Source of the DNA: Candidatus Woesearchaeota archaeon
GTDB lineage: Archaea; Nanobdellota; Nanobdellia; Woesearchaeales; BM511
Length of the DNA: 32,949 bases
Assembly: GCA_002867475.1 (NCBI GenBank)
Contig: PKTL01000083.1
Span: 1 to 32,949 of the forward strand
Reading direction: 5' to 3'
Below, piece after piece: positions 1 through 9,048 of this stretch. A model generated the notes under the pieces. It was given only the letters and a program-made list of their open reading frames with translations. It did no database searches and was not told where the DNA came from. How positions within the stretch are numbered: position 1 is the stretch's first letter; each line of letters begins with the position of its first letter. The translations under genes were made by a program, and so were the position numbers.

Positions 1-3000
1 ACAAGAAATCCAAACTCACATTAAAAACCGCGACATCCAACAAAGGACTACTAACCACGCTAACATTAGTCAAAAAAGCCTCACTAACAACACTACTAAT
101 AGAATTTATTGTTGCGGGATTAAATATTTGAAAGATTTCTGAATCAGTATTTGAAGTAATTACTATTGAAGGGTTGTTAGGTATTTCAACGAGTTGTATT
201 GTTACATTGTAATTTCCAGTAGGAGTATCTAAACCTATATCTATATCTTTGGTGCAAACACCATTAATTATTTCTACTAATTCATCAAATATTATTGTTT
301 GATTTAAGTCAGTTATTAGCACATCACAGAATATCCAACTGGATGTCCCTAAATTTGTTATTGTTCCTTCTTCATTTTTTATTTCTGCTTTTATTTCTAT
401 TGTTGATTCTATTTTTGGATATTTTTCTTCTACTGTTATTTCTGGGTGTAAAAGTGTTAATAAAGTTCTGTTTGTATTAATAATTTTTTGATTATAGAAA
501 TAGTTTGATTGAGATTCTATAGTTATATTTACTAATCCTTCATATGTCGGAGGTATTTCATAATAACAGTGCCCTGTAGAGTTTATTAAAGTTATGTGTT
601 CTATGTTTTCATTTATTGTGAATTGGCAGATTACTGAATCTGTTATTACTTGGTTTGTTCTTGAATTGTTTAATTGTACCAGTATCAGGTTTGTTCCACT
701 TGTATCATATTGATTTATGGTTACATTATTTTTTTGTATGTTACTCATTGATTGAATGGTTGTGTTTGTTATATGTAAACAAGTTGATCCATTAGTATCG
801 CAATATTCAAATTTATATTTGTTTGCCCCTGCAAGCTGTTTTGGTAAGGTTACATTTATTGTCAAGAATTCATCTTGAGTGGTTATGAAATCTATTAGAT
901 TTATCCATTCTAAAATTAGTTCATCATATATCCAGATTCTTGCAGAAAGATTATCATTATCAGGTTCTATTATATTTATAGTAAAATTTCTTTGTGTTCC
1001 CCATTGAGCATATTCTGGAGAATAAGTTGTGTTTAATAGTATTGGCGGCGCATTAGGACTACTTGTTATTTTATATCTTATCCCCCCATATTGTTTAGAA
1101 CTGTGTGTTAATAAGGGTTGCACCAATTTCAAATATTCAGTTACATTGTCTGAATCTGTGTCTTTTATACATGCATAGAATTCATGATTTCCCAAGGTTG
1201 TTTTATTTAATGAAGGGTTTGCTGCGTCACAGTCAGAAATCTCACTCAGGTTTAATTCATAGTAGGTTCCGTTCTTGTACCAATCGACACTTAACTCTAT
1301 ATTTTTTTTATGGTTTGAATCAAGAGTTAGGTTAAATGTCACATTAGTTATTGTTTCGTTTATGAATTGGTCTTTAAGCGACACAGTTATGTTTGTTATG
1401 TATTCTTGAGGTTCTTGGTAAGAAGTTGAATTTATTTCAACTATTTTTATGGTTTGATCATTATACCAAATATAATCTGGTTGTTTTAGATAATAAGTAT
1501 TTATGAAATAGTCTTGTGCGCATCCAGATGTTGTTCCATCTTCTCTAGTATACCCCAGATATGCTGCTCCACTTGATGCTGTGCAGGTTTCTTTATTGAA
1601 ATAGTATTCTTCGCTTCCAAGTAAAAATGATGATGCATTAACTATATTGTACACATATATGGGGATTATAGGGATCGTGTTATAGATTATTTTTAAGGCT
1701 TGATATTCTATCATGTCATCAGAATTTAAGTTATCAGTTACAGCCAATGATTGTATATTATTTTCTAAGGATATATTTATTGGATAAGTAAATTCTAGGT
1801 TTAATTCTTTTATATTTATGTAGTAATCTGTGTAGCTGCTTGTAAAGTTTATTGGAAAAATACAGAAATTAAGATAACAATTGTCAACTATTTGTTGTAG
1901 TGGTATGATATTGAGACTTATGTCTTTTGACTCATTTAGTTGTGTTGATAAAGAGTATAAAATTGAATTATTCAAGGAAATATTTAGACTGTCTGTCACA
2001 TAGCTACTATATTGCTTTATGCTTTCTGTGTCCAAGATCAGTATTTCTTCTTGAGGTGTTTGATCAATGTTTTCGATTAAGGTTTTTTCGTTTGTTTCGT
2101 CTTCGTTTGGTATTTCTGTTTTTATATTATAATATTTGTCTAGGATTGAAAGCTTATCACTCTCCAATATAAGTAATTCATTATTTTCTGATGATGCAAT
2201 ATCTAATATCTCTGATGAGAAAGTTTTTTCAAGTTGACAAGTGGAACCTATACAAGAATATAATTGACCTGTTCTTGTTCCAATGAGTATTGTATTTATA
2301 GATTCTAAGGTTGTCAACAAAACACTTCTTCCAGAATAAGGATAAGTGTAGATTAAAGATCCTGTTGAATTGTATAGTTCAGTTTTATATCTTAAACCTA
2401 TCAATATTTCATAACCATCATAGATAGTCGTATATTCTTTTGTTGATACATCATAGATCTGTTGTGAAAAGGTTATAGGGAATCCGGTTAAGTTTGAAAA
2501 ATCTGAGGTGAATGAATGAATTTTATTATCAGTGTCATATAATAATAAGTCATCTTCATCTGTGTTGTATAAGAGATATATTCTACTCATCAAATTTCCA
2601 TTAATATCTTGTATTGATCCATCATACCATGTTGAATTACCTGTTGTGGCATGATCTACTAATAAATTATAATAACTTGTGCTGTTACAATCCACACATG
2701 TATAATTTATAGTGTTATATTCATTTATATCATTACAATTTACTTCTGTGTCTATCCATTGGTATCTTAGGCTCGTATTTGTCTTTATCTCTACTTTGAA
2801 ATCTTTATTATTATAATTATATTCTTGTGAATTAAGAACATATGAAGTATATTCTTTATCAAGATATGAATAAGGTATGAACATAGTGTTTTCTTCATCA
2901 CATGAATCACAGGTTATCTTCAATGAAGGATTATCATTAAGTTCAGAACAGGATGTTGATAAGGTAATATTTTGGTAAGCTGTTTTATTTGCTACTTGAA

Positions 3001-5761
3001 TATATATAAAAGGTGTTTGATCTTCTTCTAGCATCAAATTATAGTAATTATCATTATCGCATGAATCACAAGTTATGTAGAATTCATTATTGCTTTCTAG
3101 ATCTGTACAATCCAGAGGGATGGTTATCTTAGTATGATTTAATGATGTGTTTGTATATATCTCGGTAATTGGTTTTTGATTTTGATCTAATATTAATCTA
3201 TAATTCTCGTTTGAATCGCAATCTTGACATGTTAGATTTATGAACTCATTTGTATTTAATTCTGTACAATTTATATCATTTATTTTTAGATTTGTGTATT
3301 CATACGAGTCTTCTTCAAAGAGAATTACATCATAGTCTCCAGTTAACTGACAACCTGAACTACAAGTAGGATTTGAGAAATAGAATGAGTTATTTAAGTT
3401 GCTTTCTTCATTTAATGGAAAACTGTAGTTTCCAGCCCCATCAAGGTTTATTTGCAAATTGTTATCGTCTGTTATTAAAGAACAATCTATTTCTGCTTTT
3501 ACAATATTTATAGTTCCGGCTTGACAGGAACTCATGTTTGTTAGGTTAAAGTTTGATAAATCTTCTGGGTCTCCATTTGCACTGCTTAATATAATATTTG
3601 ATTGTGGTGATGCTCCATTATAACATATTTTTGCTCCCACATAACAGTTTGCTCCACTAAACGTTCTATTTATCATATCTTGTAATGTTAAGATCATCAG
3701 ATCGCTATCTGTTAATAATTGGCTATAAGTAGAATCATAAGTTAAGTTTGTTGATGAATAAGGATATAATAAATTATTTGCTTTCTCTTTTATCTGGCTT
3801 TCATTTATATTTATTGTCTGTGATCCGACTGTGAATTGAAGCGAGTTACTTGTTGAATTCTTATAATTTAATGCTAAACTTACTGAACAAGAAGTACCAT
3901 TTACTTTTTTTCCTTGGAGTATTTCTGTTATATTTATTGTTGTATAATCTTGCGTACAACCTACACAGAATATATTTGCGCCAGTATCTTGAGAAATCTT
4001 ATAGCTTTCTGATGCTTTTGCTGTTATTTTTTCTATAGGGATTTCTGTTTCTTTTGAATTTATTGTGAATGTAATATTTTTCTTTTGTCCTTGATAATTA
4101 AATGCAGATACTAATTCGCAAGTATTTTGTTCTGCTGATGTTGTGAAACCTGTGTTTTTTGAGTATAGGTTTGTTAATGAATCATTGATTCTTGTAAGAT
4201 TTTTTGCTATTTGTATCTTGCTTGGGTAATAATTAAAGATTATTTCGTTTGTTATGTTGCTTCCATTTATAATGAATGTCTCTATAGTCTGAGTTCCATT
4301 TTTTATCTGAACTTCTAAAGACATGTTTGAATTGTCACCTTGATATACTAAGGGTATTTCTATCTGGCAATCAATACCTTTTATGTGTGAAGGAAGAATC
4401 CCTTGAGTATTTACTAAAGCATATTCTTGGTTGCACCCTAGACACTCATAACCGACTATATCATTTTGGTTTTCCATATAGAAATCTTGCGAATCATATA
4501 GGATTAAGTTAGTATTCAAGTCATAGGTTGTTTGATTTAGTTTGAAGCTTATATTCTTTTTTTCTTCGTTATAGTTTATTGCGGATCGAATATAGCAAGT
4601 CATGTTTGATGTTGAAATAGATTCCATAGAATAATTTGTCAATAAGTAATAGGTTGAATTTTTTAATCTGAATATGCTTGTTGGATTGTCTGCATCTCTT
4701 TTTATTTCGGTTGTATAATCATTTTTTAGTTTGGAAGATATCACTCTTTGAAAATCTTCTATACCCTCATAAGAATTCAATAATGTTAGATTATAAGAAT
4801 AGATTTTTATGAATGTGTCTCCGGAAATTACTATTTCTTCATTTGGACTATTCAAGTCAAGTTCTGCGCATTCAATACTTTTTATTAGTAATCCTATATT
4901 TTTTTTAGGATATATCAATTGGTTTGAGGTTATGTTGACTTTTTTTAGATATGTTCCAGTTGATATTGCAAGTGTTATTTCATCAGAATCTTCACATAAA
5001 TCAAAATTATTATATATAGATTCTAGATAATCATAGGTTGATAAGGGGTTGTCGAAAGAAGGATTTATGTTCATGTCAAATTTTGTTATGGTTGAATCTT
5101 TTGGTAGTATTAGTGTTCTTTGCGCATTTCCGTTTGAGTCTATATAAATGTTTTCTCCATAGAAACCAGGGTCTGATTCAGTCAGAGGGTTGCATAATGA
5201 GTATGTTTCGTTAAAAAAGCAAAGGCTAAATGTGAATATTGGACTGCTTATGGATAAGGTATAAGGTTCTTTTTGCTCATAGTATTGCTTATTGTTTATT
5301 ATCTGACTGGTATTTAAGAAAGTCATATTTATCGCATAGTATCCTGGTTCGATTATATCAAATAGGATTCGTCCGCCTTCATCTATGCTCGTACCTAACC
5401 AGTTTGCTTTTAGAGCGTAGTCGTTTGCTAAAGAAGGTGTTTGTGTTATAAAGAAATAGTTTGACCATTCACCATTTTGTCTTGCGTAAAAGTTTTTGTA
5501 GGTTATCTTGTTGGGCGTTAGTATTTGAATTGTTAATTCTGAATCTTGATTTGTAGTATTAAACTGCACTTCCCATTCCTTTAGTTCAGGTGTCGCAGTT
5601 TGATTATAGGTTGATTTCTCTAATAGGAGTTTAATATCTTGGTTGAATGAAGAGGAGAATACAGGTATTAGAACTAAGATTATTAGAAATAGTATTAGTT
5701 TATTTGATACTTTATGGAAAGCATTTTTTTTTGATAAAAATTTAAATAAGTTAAACTTCAA
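1..5761 (-). CDS. Giant secreted/surface protein with cysteine repeats, 5' part (3' end outside window)
   Basis: The minus frame is read from a TTG at 5761; every stretch I translated is open and it runs off the left edge, giving at least 1,920 residues. The TTG follows a GGGGTG Shine-Dalgarno by 6 nt; an in-frame GTG at 5770 is the alternative. Residues ~22-35 form a hydrophobic signal segment ending near SSSF. The rest is Asn/Thr/Ser-rich with many N-x-S/T sequons, as expected for a glycosylated exterior protein. Two repeat families are visible: a 159-residue duplication (equivalent Cys at 389/548 and 440/599) and a shorter Cys repeat with first Cys at 760, 832, 885, 938 and 1009, most copies ending in a CxxC motif. 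Residues ~1050-1260 look like beta-propeller (FG-GAP/PQQ-like) blades, and ~1560 onward like Ig/PKD-type domains. Function unknown; adhesin, S-layer-associated or cell-contact roles are inference. Confidence 0.85.
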   Translation of the reverse strand, partial: MKFNLFKFLSKKNAFHKVSNKLILFLIILVLIPVFSSSFNQDIKLLLEKSTYNQTATPELKEWEVQFNTTNQDSELTIQILTPNKITYKNFYARQNGEWSNYFFITQTPSLANDYALKANWLGTSIDEGGRILFDIIEPGYYAINMTFLNTSQIINNKQYYEQKEPYTLSISSPIFTFSLCFFNETYSLCNPLTESDPGFYGENIYIDSNGNAQRTLILPKDSTITKFDMNINPSFDNPLSTYDYLESIYNNFDLCEDSDEITLAISTGTYLKKVNITSNQLIYPKKNIGLLIKSIECAELDLNSPNEEIVISGDTFIKIYSYNLTLLNSYEGIEDFQRVISSKLKNDYTTEIKRDADNPTSIFRLKNSTYYLLTNYSMESISTSNMTCYIRSAINYNEEKKNISFKLNQTTYDLNTNLILYDSQDFYMENQNDIVGYECLGCNQEYALVNTQGILPSHIKGIDCQIEIPLVYQGDNSNMSLEVQIKNGTQTIETFIINGSNITNEIIFNYYPSKIQIAKNLTRINDSLTNLYSKNTGFTTSAEQNTCELVSAFNYQGQKKNITFTINSKETEIPIEKITAKASESYKISQDTGANIFCVGCTQDYTTINITEILQGKKVNGTSCSVSLALNYKNSTSNSLQFTVGSQTININESQIKEKANNLLYPYSSTNLTYDSTYSQLLTDSDLMILTLQDMINRTFSGANCYVGAKICYNGASPQSNIILSSANGDPEDLSNFNLTNMSSCQAGTINIVKAEIDCSLITDDNNLQINLDGAGNYSFPLNEESNLNNSFYFSNPTCSSGCQLTGDYDVILFEEDSYEYTNLKINDINCTELNTNEFINLTCQDCDSNENYRLILDQNQKPITEIYTNTSLNHTKITIPLDCTDLESNNEFYITCDSCDNDNYYNLMLEEDQTPFIYIQVANKTAYQNITLSTSCSELNDNPSLKITCDSCDEENTMFIPYSYLDKEYTSYVLNSQEYNYNNKDFKVEIKTNTSLRYQWIDTEVNCNDINEYNTINYTCVDCNSTSYYNLLVDHATTGNSTWYDGSIQDINGNLMSRIYLLYNTDEDDLLLYDTDNKIHSFTSDFSNLTGFPITFSQQIYDVSTKEYTTIYDGYEILIGLRYKTELYNSTGSLIYTYPYSGRSVLLTTLESINTILIGTRTGQLYSCIGSTCQLEKTFSSEILDIASSENNELLILESDKLSILDKYYNIKTEIPNEDETNEKTLIENIDQTPQEEILILDTESIKQYSSYVTDSLNISLNNSILYSLSTQLNESKDISLNIIPLQQIVDNCYLNFCIFPINFTSSYTDYYINIKELNLEFTYPINISLENNIQSLAVTDNLNSDDMIEYQALKIIYNTIPIIPIYVYNIVNASSFLLGSEEYYFNKETCTASSGAAYLGYTREDGTTSGCAQDYFINTYYLKQPDYIWYNDQTIKIVEINSTSYQEPQEYITNITVSLKDQFINETITNVTFNLTLDSNHKKNIELSVDWYKNGTYYELNLSEISDCDAANPSLNKTTLGNHEFYACIKDTDSDNVTEYLKLVQPLLTHSSKQYGGIRYKITSSPNAPPILLNTTYSPEYAQWGTQRNFTINIIEPDNDNLSARIWIYDELILEWINLIDFITTQDEFLTINVTLPKQLAGANKYKFEYCDTNGSTCLHITNTTIQSMSNIQKNNVTINQYDTSGTNLILVQLNNSRTNQVITDSVICQFTINENIEHITLINSTGHCYYEIPPTYEGLVNITIESQSNYFYNQKIINTNRTLLTLLHPEITVEEKYPKIESTIEIKAEIKNEEGTITNLGTSSWIFCDVLITDLNQTIIFDELVEIINGVCTKDIDIGLDTPTGNYNVTIQLVEIPNNPSIVITSNTDSEIFQIFNPATINSISSVVSEAFLTNVSVVSSPLLDVAVFNVSLDFL

Positions 5762-5810
5762 ATTGTGCACCCCTATTTTAATACAACCTTAATAAAAATA
5801 CATCAATAAC

Positions 5811-5820
5811 TATTTATAAA
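5811..5820 (-). promoter_or_regulatory. TATA box for the giant surface protein
   Basis: On the minus strand this reads TTTATAAATA. It is centred about 54 nt upstream of the TTG at 5761, predicting a short leader of about 28 nt that holds the GGGGTG Shine-Dalgarno. The rest of 5762-5969 is A/T-rich spacer in which I see no gene. Confidence 0.5.
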
Positions 5821-5969
5821 GTTTTGTATTATTTATTGAGTACAAATTAGTATACTAGATTCCATAAAAAAAAACAATTTAAAAATTATAATTTTCGTTT
5901 AAAAAAGTAAACTTAAAACAAACAAAAAATTCAAAATTTTAGAATTTTTATTTGATTCAAAAAACTAAA

Positions 5970-6773
5970 TCAATTATAGAATTTATTATTCAAAATATCT
6001 CCTTTCAATCCCATCTGCTTATCGAAGCTTTGTTTTATTGAAAAAGATAAAGTTAACGCAAGACTTATTGAGGAAGCTACAAATATCGCTATCATTATCG
6101 CAATCTGGTATTTGATTGCTGTATAGGGTGACGCTCCTGAAAGAATCTGCCCTGTGAGCATTCCAGGTAAGAAAACTATACCTATTGTTGCCATATTTGC
6201 AATGACTGGTTTCAATGCGCTCTTTATGCTTCTATCAATGTTTTGCTTTAACGATTCATACAGTGTTGCGCCCATAGTAAATTTGAATTGCATAATCTCT
6301 TTTTCTTTTATTATTGAATCATAAAAATTATTCAAGGTTATAATATTTGATCTTAAGATATTACCAAGAATCATACCAACTATAGCTATCATGTATCTAG
6401 CATCAAATATGTTAGATATCCCAATAATTACATAATTGAAATATGCCATCATCAAAAAAGCTGTTATTCCTAATGATAAAGTTATAGGAAAGAAGAATTT
6501 TTTAAGTTTTAGATTTGCTGCATTTATGACTGAGAACCCTGCGAAAATCACCATTACCAAAAACCAAGCTATATTTAATAATAAGTTATTATAGTCAAAT
6601 AAAAAAACCAAGAATATTCCCACTAAGAACAATTGAGCAGTCATTCTAAATATAGATATTGAAAATTCTTTGATTATTTTTAATTTTAAGAAATGACTTA
6701 TCAATAAAGGTATTAAAAGTAAGAGAAATGATGCTAAGAATGCGATATTTGTTATATCTATTGTTCCTTCCAT
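5970..6773 (-). CDS. fetB: FetB-like (UPF0014/YbbM) ABC exporter permease
   Basis: A 267-residue integral membrane protein with about six or seven hydrophobic segments (roughly residues 10-30, 45-60, 66-83, 96-115, 126-142, 192-212 and 222-245). Family signatures are clear: FRMTAQL near 42-48, ARYMIAIVGMILGN at 125-138 and PGMLTGQILSGASP at 203-216. In E. coli the FetAB transporter exports iron and protects against oxidative stress; the substrate here is inferred by homology only. The ATG lies 2 nt after the stop of the ATPase gene, so the two are co-transcribed and probably translationally coupled. Length is normal for the family. Confidence 0.88.
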   Translation of the reverse strand: MEGTIDITNIAFLASFLLLLIPLLISHFLKLKIIKEFSISIFRMTAQLFLVGIFLVFLFDYNNLLLNIAWFLVMVIFAGFSVINAANLKLKKFFFPITLSLGITAFLMMAYFNYVIIGISNIFDARYMIAIVGMILGNILRSNIITLNNFYDSIIKEKEIMQFKFTMGATLYESLKQNIDRSIKSALKPVIANMATIGIVFLPGMLTGQILSGASPYTAIKYQIAIMIAIFVASSISLALTLSFSIKQSFDKQMGLKGDILNNKFYN

Positions 6774-6775
6774 AT

Positions 6776-7390
6776 CTATTTACCCACTTTTATCTTTTTG
6801 AATTTATTATTCCATCCTTTATCATGGCTTATTACGATTATTGTCGAGTTCATACCTTCAAGCCTTTTGATAACCTTATTTTTCATTGAAGCATCTAATG
6901 ATGCTGTTGGCTCATCAAGTAAAAATATCCCCCTAGCTAAAAGAAAAGCTAATATTAGCAACGTTTTTTGTTTTTCTCCTCCTGATAATGAAGTGAAATC
7001 TTTTTTTAAAATATCTTTTTCCAATTCGAAAAATTTTAATTCTTTATCAAGAGATTTTTGATCATATAATAGTTTTGAATTTTTATAACTTGCTATCTCT
7101 TGAAAAAGTTCAATGACTTTTCCTTGATATATATTTGTGTTTTGAGGAAGATATGAAAACTTTTTTCGAAAATTGATAAGATCATTTTTTATTTCTTTAT
7201 TTCTAAATAATATTTTTCCTTTTTCTATTTGGTGAAACCCAAGAAGAGTTTTTATTATAGTTGATTTACCTATACCTGATTTACCCATAAAAATAATTTT
7301 ATCATTTTTTTCAATATCTAATATGAAATCTTTTAAGAGAATTTTCCCCCCTGCTTTGATTGTTACCTCTTCAAATCTTATGTAAACCAT
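6776..7390 (-). CDS. fetA: FetA-like ABC transporter ATP-binding protein
   Basis: A complete 204-residue nucleotide-binding domain: Walker A GKSGIGKST at 36-44, Q-loop Gln around 83, ABC signature LSGGEKQ at 135-141, Walker B GIFLLDE at 154-160 with the D-loop SLD just after, and the H-loop histidine at 189 (ISHD). It is the cytoplasmic energising subunit for the permease encoded 2 nt downstream. The pairing with a UPF0014 permease, rather than the domain alone, supports the FetA assignment. It starts the operon; its TATA-like region directly follows a perfect tandem 12-bp repeat (7421-7444), a candidate operator. Confidence 0.87.
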   Translation of the reverse strand: MVYIRFEEVTIKAGGKILLKDFILDIEKNDKIIFMGKSGIGKSTIIKTLLGFHQIEKGKILFRNKEIKNDLINFRKKFSYLPQNTNIYQGKVIELFQEIASYKNSKLLYDQKSLDKELKFFELEKDILKKDFTSLSGGEKQKTLLILAFLLARGIFLLDEPTASLDASMKNKVIKRLEGMNSTIIVISHDKGWNNKFKKIKVGK

Positions 7391-7420
7391 GTAATTTACA
7401 TATTAGCTCATAATACTTAA

Positions 7421-7444
7421 ATCTTTAGAATAATCTTTAGAATA
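7421..7444 (-). repeat. Tandem 12-bp direct repeat upstream of fetAB
   Basis: Two perfect copies of ATCTTTAGAATA (plus-strand sense) lie head to tail at 7421-7432 and 7433-7444. On the minus strand they abut the TATA-like element (TTTAAGTA region, ~7414-7421) that sits about 27 nt before the fetA start at 7390. This places them where an archaeal BRE or regulator-binding site would be. Role as an operator is inferred. Confidence 0.5.
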
Positions 7445-7470
7445 AAAAATAATAAATTATAAGAATTAGA

Positions 7471-8985
7471 TTAAACTTTATTGAAAAGTGGATCACTACT
7501 TCTTATCTCAATCCCAAAATGCTTTTTTACATATTCATTTGCATAGTCCATCTTTTCTAAACTGTTAGAATAAATAGTGAAAAGCTTTTGTCCTTTACTA
7601 ACAATATCTCCTTTTCGTATATGCAAATAAATTCCTGCTTCCTTGTCTGTTGGTGCACCTGCAATCCTAGCAACCCTATTTACAAATTTGTTATCGATAA
7701 AGGTTATTGTTCCTGATTCGGATGCTCGGATATCTAATGAGTTTTTCCCAAGTTTAATATCACTTGCATGAACTTCTTTTCCACCTTGAGCTCGAATTAT
7801 CTCTATAAATTTTTCGTACGCCTTGCCGCTTTCAATAAGTTCAGATACTTTTTTCTTCGCTTTTGATTCGCCTGCTAATTTAAGAAGTTTTATTGCCAGA
7901 TCCATCCCTTTTTCACGCAAGTCTTTACAACCTCTTGGATCATTTGATAATGTCCAAAGAACATCTCTAGCTTCAAGTGCTGGACCTATACCTTTCCCGA
8001 TAGGGCTTGAACCATCTGTTATGACTACTTTTATCTTCATCCCTAATTTTTTTGCGATGTTCTTAAATTTGGATTTGAGTGCTTTTGCTTCACTAAGATC
8101 TTCTATCTTTGCTCCTCTACCAACAGGGATATCTATCAAAAGCACATTTGCACCAACACTTTTCTTTTTTGCAAGAATACTTGCAAGAAGTTGACCTGTT
8201 GGATCAAGACTTATGGGTGATTCAACTTTTATTATCTTGTCATCACTAGGTGCTAATTTCAATGCGCCACCCCATGCTAAACACGCATTAGTCTTTGAAA
8301 TAACTTTTTTCATCTGATCGATCGAAAAAGTAACATTACATAATACTTCAACAGTATCTGCTGTTCCTGCAGCACTCGTTATTGATCTGCTACTTGTTTT
8401 TGGCATAAGGTATCCAGCTGCCGCAATTATGGGTACTACCATCATAGTTGTCCTGTTTCCAGCAACGCCCCCGACACAATGCTTATCAAGAACTAACCTA
8501 TGGCCAAAATGAAGGGATTCCCCTGTGTTAATCATAGCTTTTGTTAAGTCAACTGTTTCTTTATCATTAAGTTCATGCGTATAGCATGCCGCTACAAAAT
8601 AGGTTATTTCAATATCACTTAATCTGTTGTTTGAGATATCTTTTATTATTGAATAAAATTCTTCATAACTAAGCTTTTTTCCTGCTAACTTTTTCTTTAT
8701 AAAAGTTATACTATCTGGTTTTTTCTGTGCGGAAATTGTTACGCTTTCTCCTTGCTTTATATTTATGTGCCTTGTTGTATCTTCAAATATGCCTATTGTT
8801 CCTTTTGGCACAAGCTCATCACTATTTGTTATATCAAGAAAAGTTGTTATGTTTTCCCCATTAGAATTTTCTATTTTTATCCTATCACCATTGTATAAGT
8901 CATAAAATTGCGAATCCGATATGTTCATCACTGCAACAAGCACATTACCTGTTGATATTTTAATCTTCTTTACTTTAAGTTTCAA
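7471..8985 (-). CDS. deoA: AMP phosphorylase (archaeal thymidine phosphorylase-like)
   Basis: A 504-residue protein, the usual length of archaeal AMP phosphorylases, which are longer than bacterial thymidine phosphorylases because of an N-terminal extension (here ~1-85). The catalytic region is intact: DKHCVGGVAGNRT at 167-179, KTSSRSITSAAGTADT at 196-211, and a C-terminal phosphorylase domain. The family converts AMP and phosphate to adenine and ribose-1,5-bisphosphate, in archaea feeding R15P isomerase and form III RuBisCO; neither partner is in this window. The start is TTG at 8985, 5 nt after GAGGTG, a good archaeal Shine-Dalgarno. Pyrimidine nucleoside phosphorylase activity is the alternative, less likely given length and origin. 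Confidence 0.92.
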   Translation of the reverse strand: MKLKVKKIKISTGNVLVAVMNISDSQFYDLYNGDRIKIENSNGENITTFLDITNSDELVPKGTIGIFEDTTRHINIKQGESVTISAQKKPDSITFIKKKLAGKKLSYEEFYSIIKDISNNRLSDIEITYFVAACYTHELNDKETVDLTKAMINTGESLHFGHRLVLDKHCVGGVAGNRTTMMVVPIIAAAGYLMPKTSSRSITSAAGTADTVEVLCNVTFSIDQMKKVISKTNACLAWGGALKLAPSDDKIIKVESPISLDPTGQLLASILAKKKSVGANVLLIDIPVGRGAKIEDLSEAKALKSKFKNIAKKLGMKIKVVITDGSSPIGKGIGPALEARDVLWTLSNDPRGCKDLREKGMDLAIKLLKLAGESKAKKKVSELIESGKAYEKFIEIIRAQGGKEVHASDIKLGKNSLDIRASESGTITFIDNKFVNRVARIAGAPTDKEAGIYLHIRKGDIVSKGQKLFTIYSNSLEKMDYANEYVKKHFGIEIRSSDPLFNKV

Positions 8986-9048
8986 GATTACACCTCTTTT
9001 TTATGTTGAAATTGTGATTTTTTAATTTGAATTTAATTTAATTTATAT

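Noticed and set aside
1-5700. Several short plus-strand open frames (60-80 codons) opposite the giant gene
   Set aside because: They are Leu/Tyr/Phe-rich antisense shadows of an Asn/Ile/Thr-rich coding strand, with no Shine-Dalgarno or promoter.
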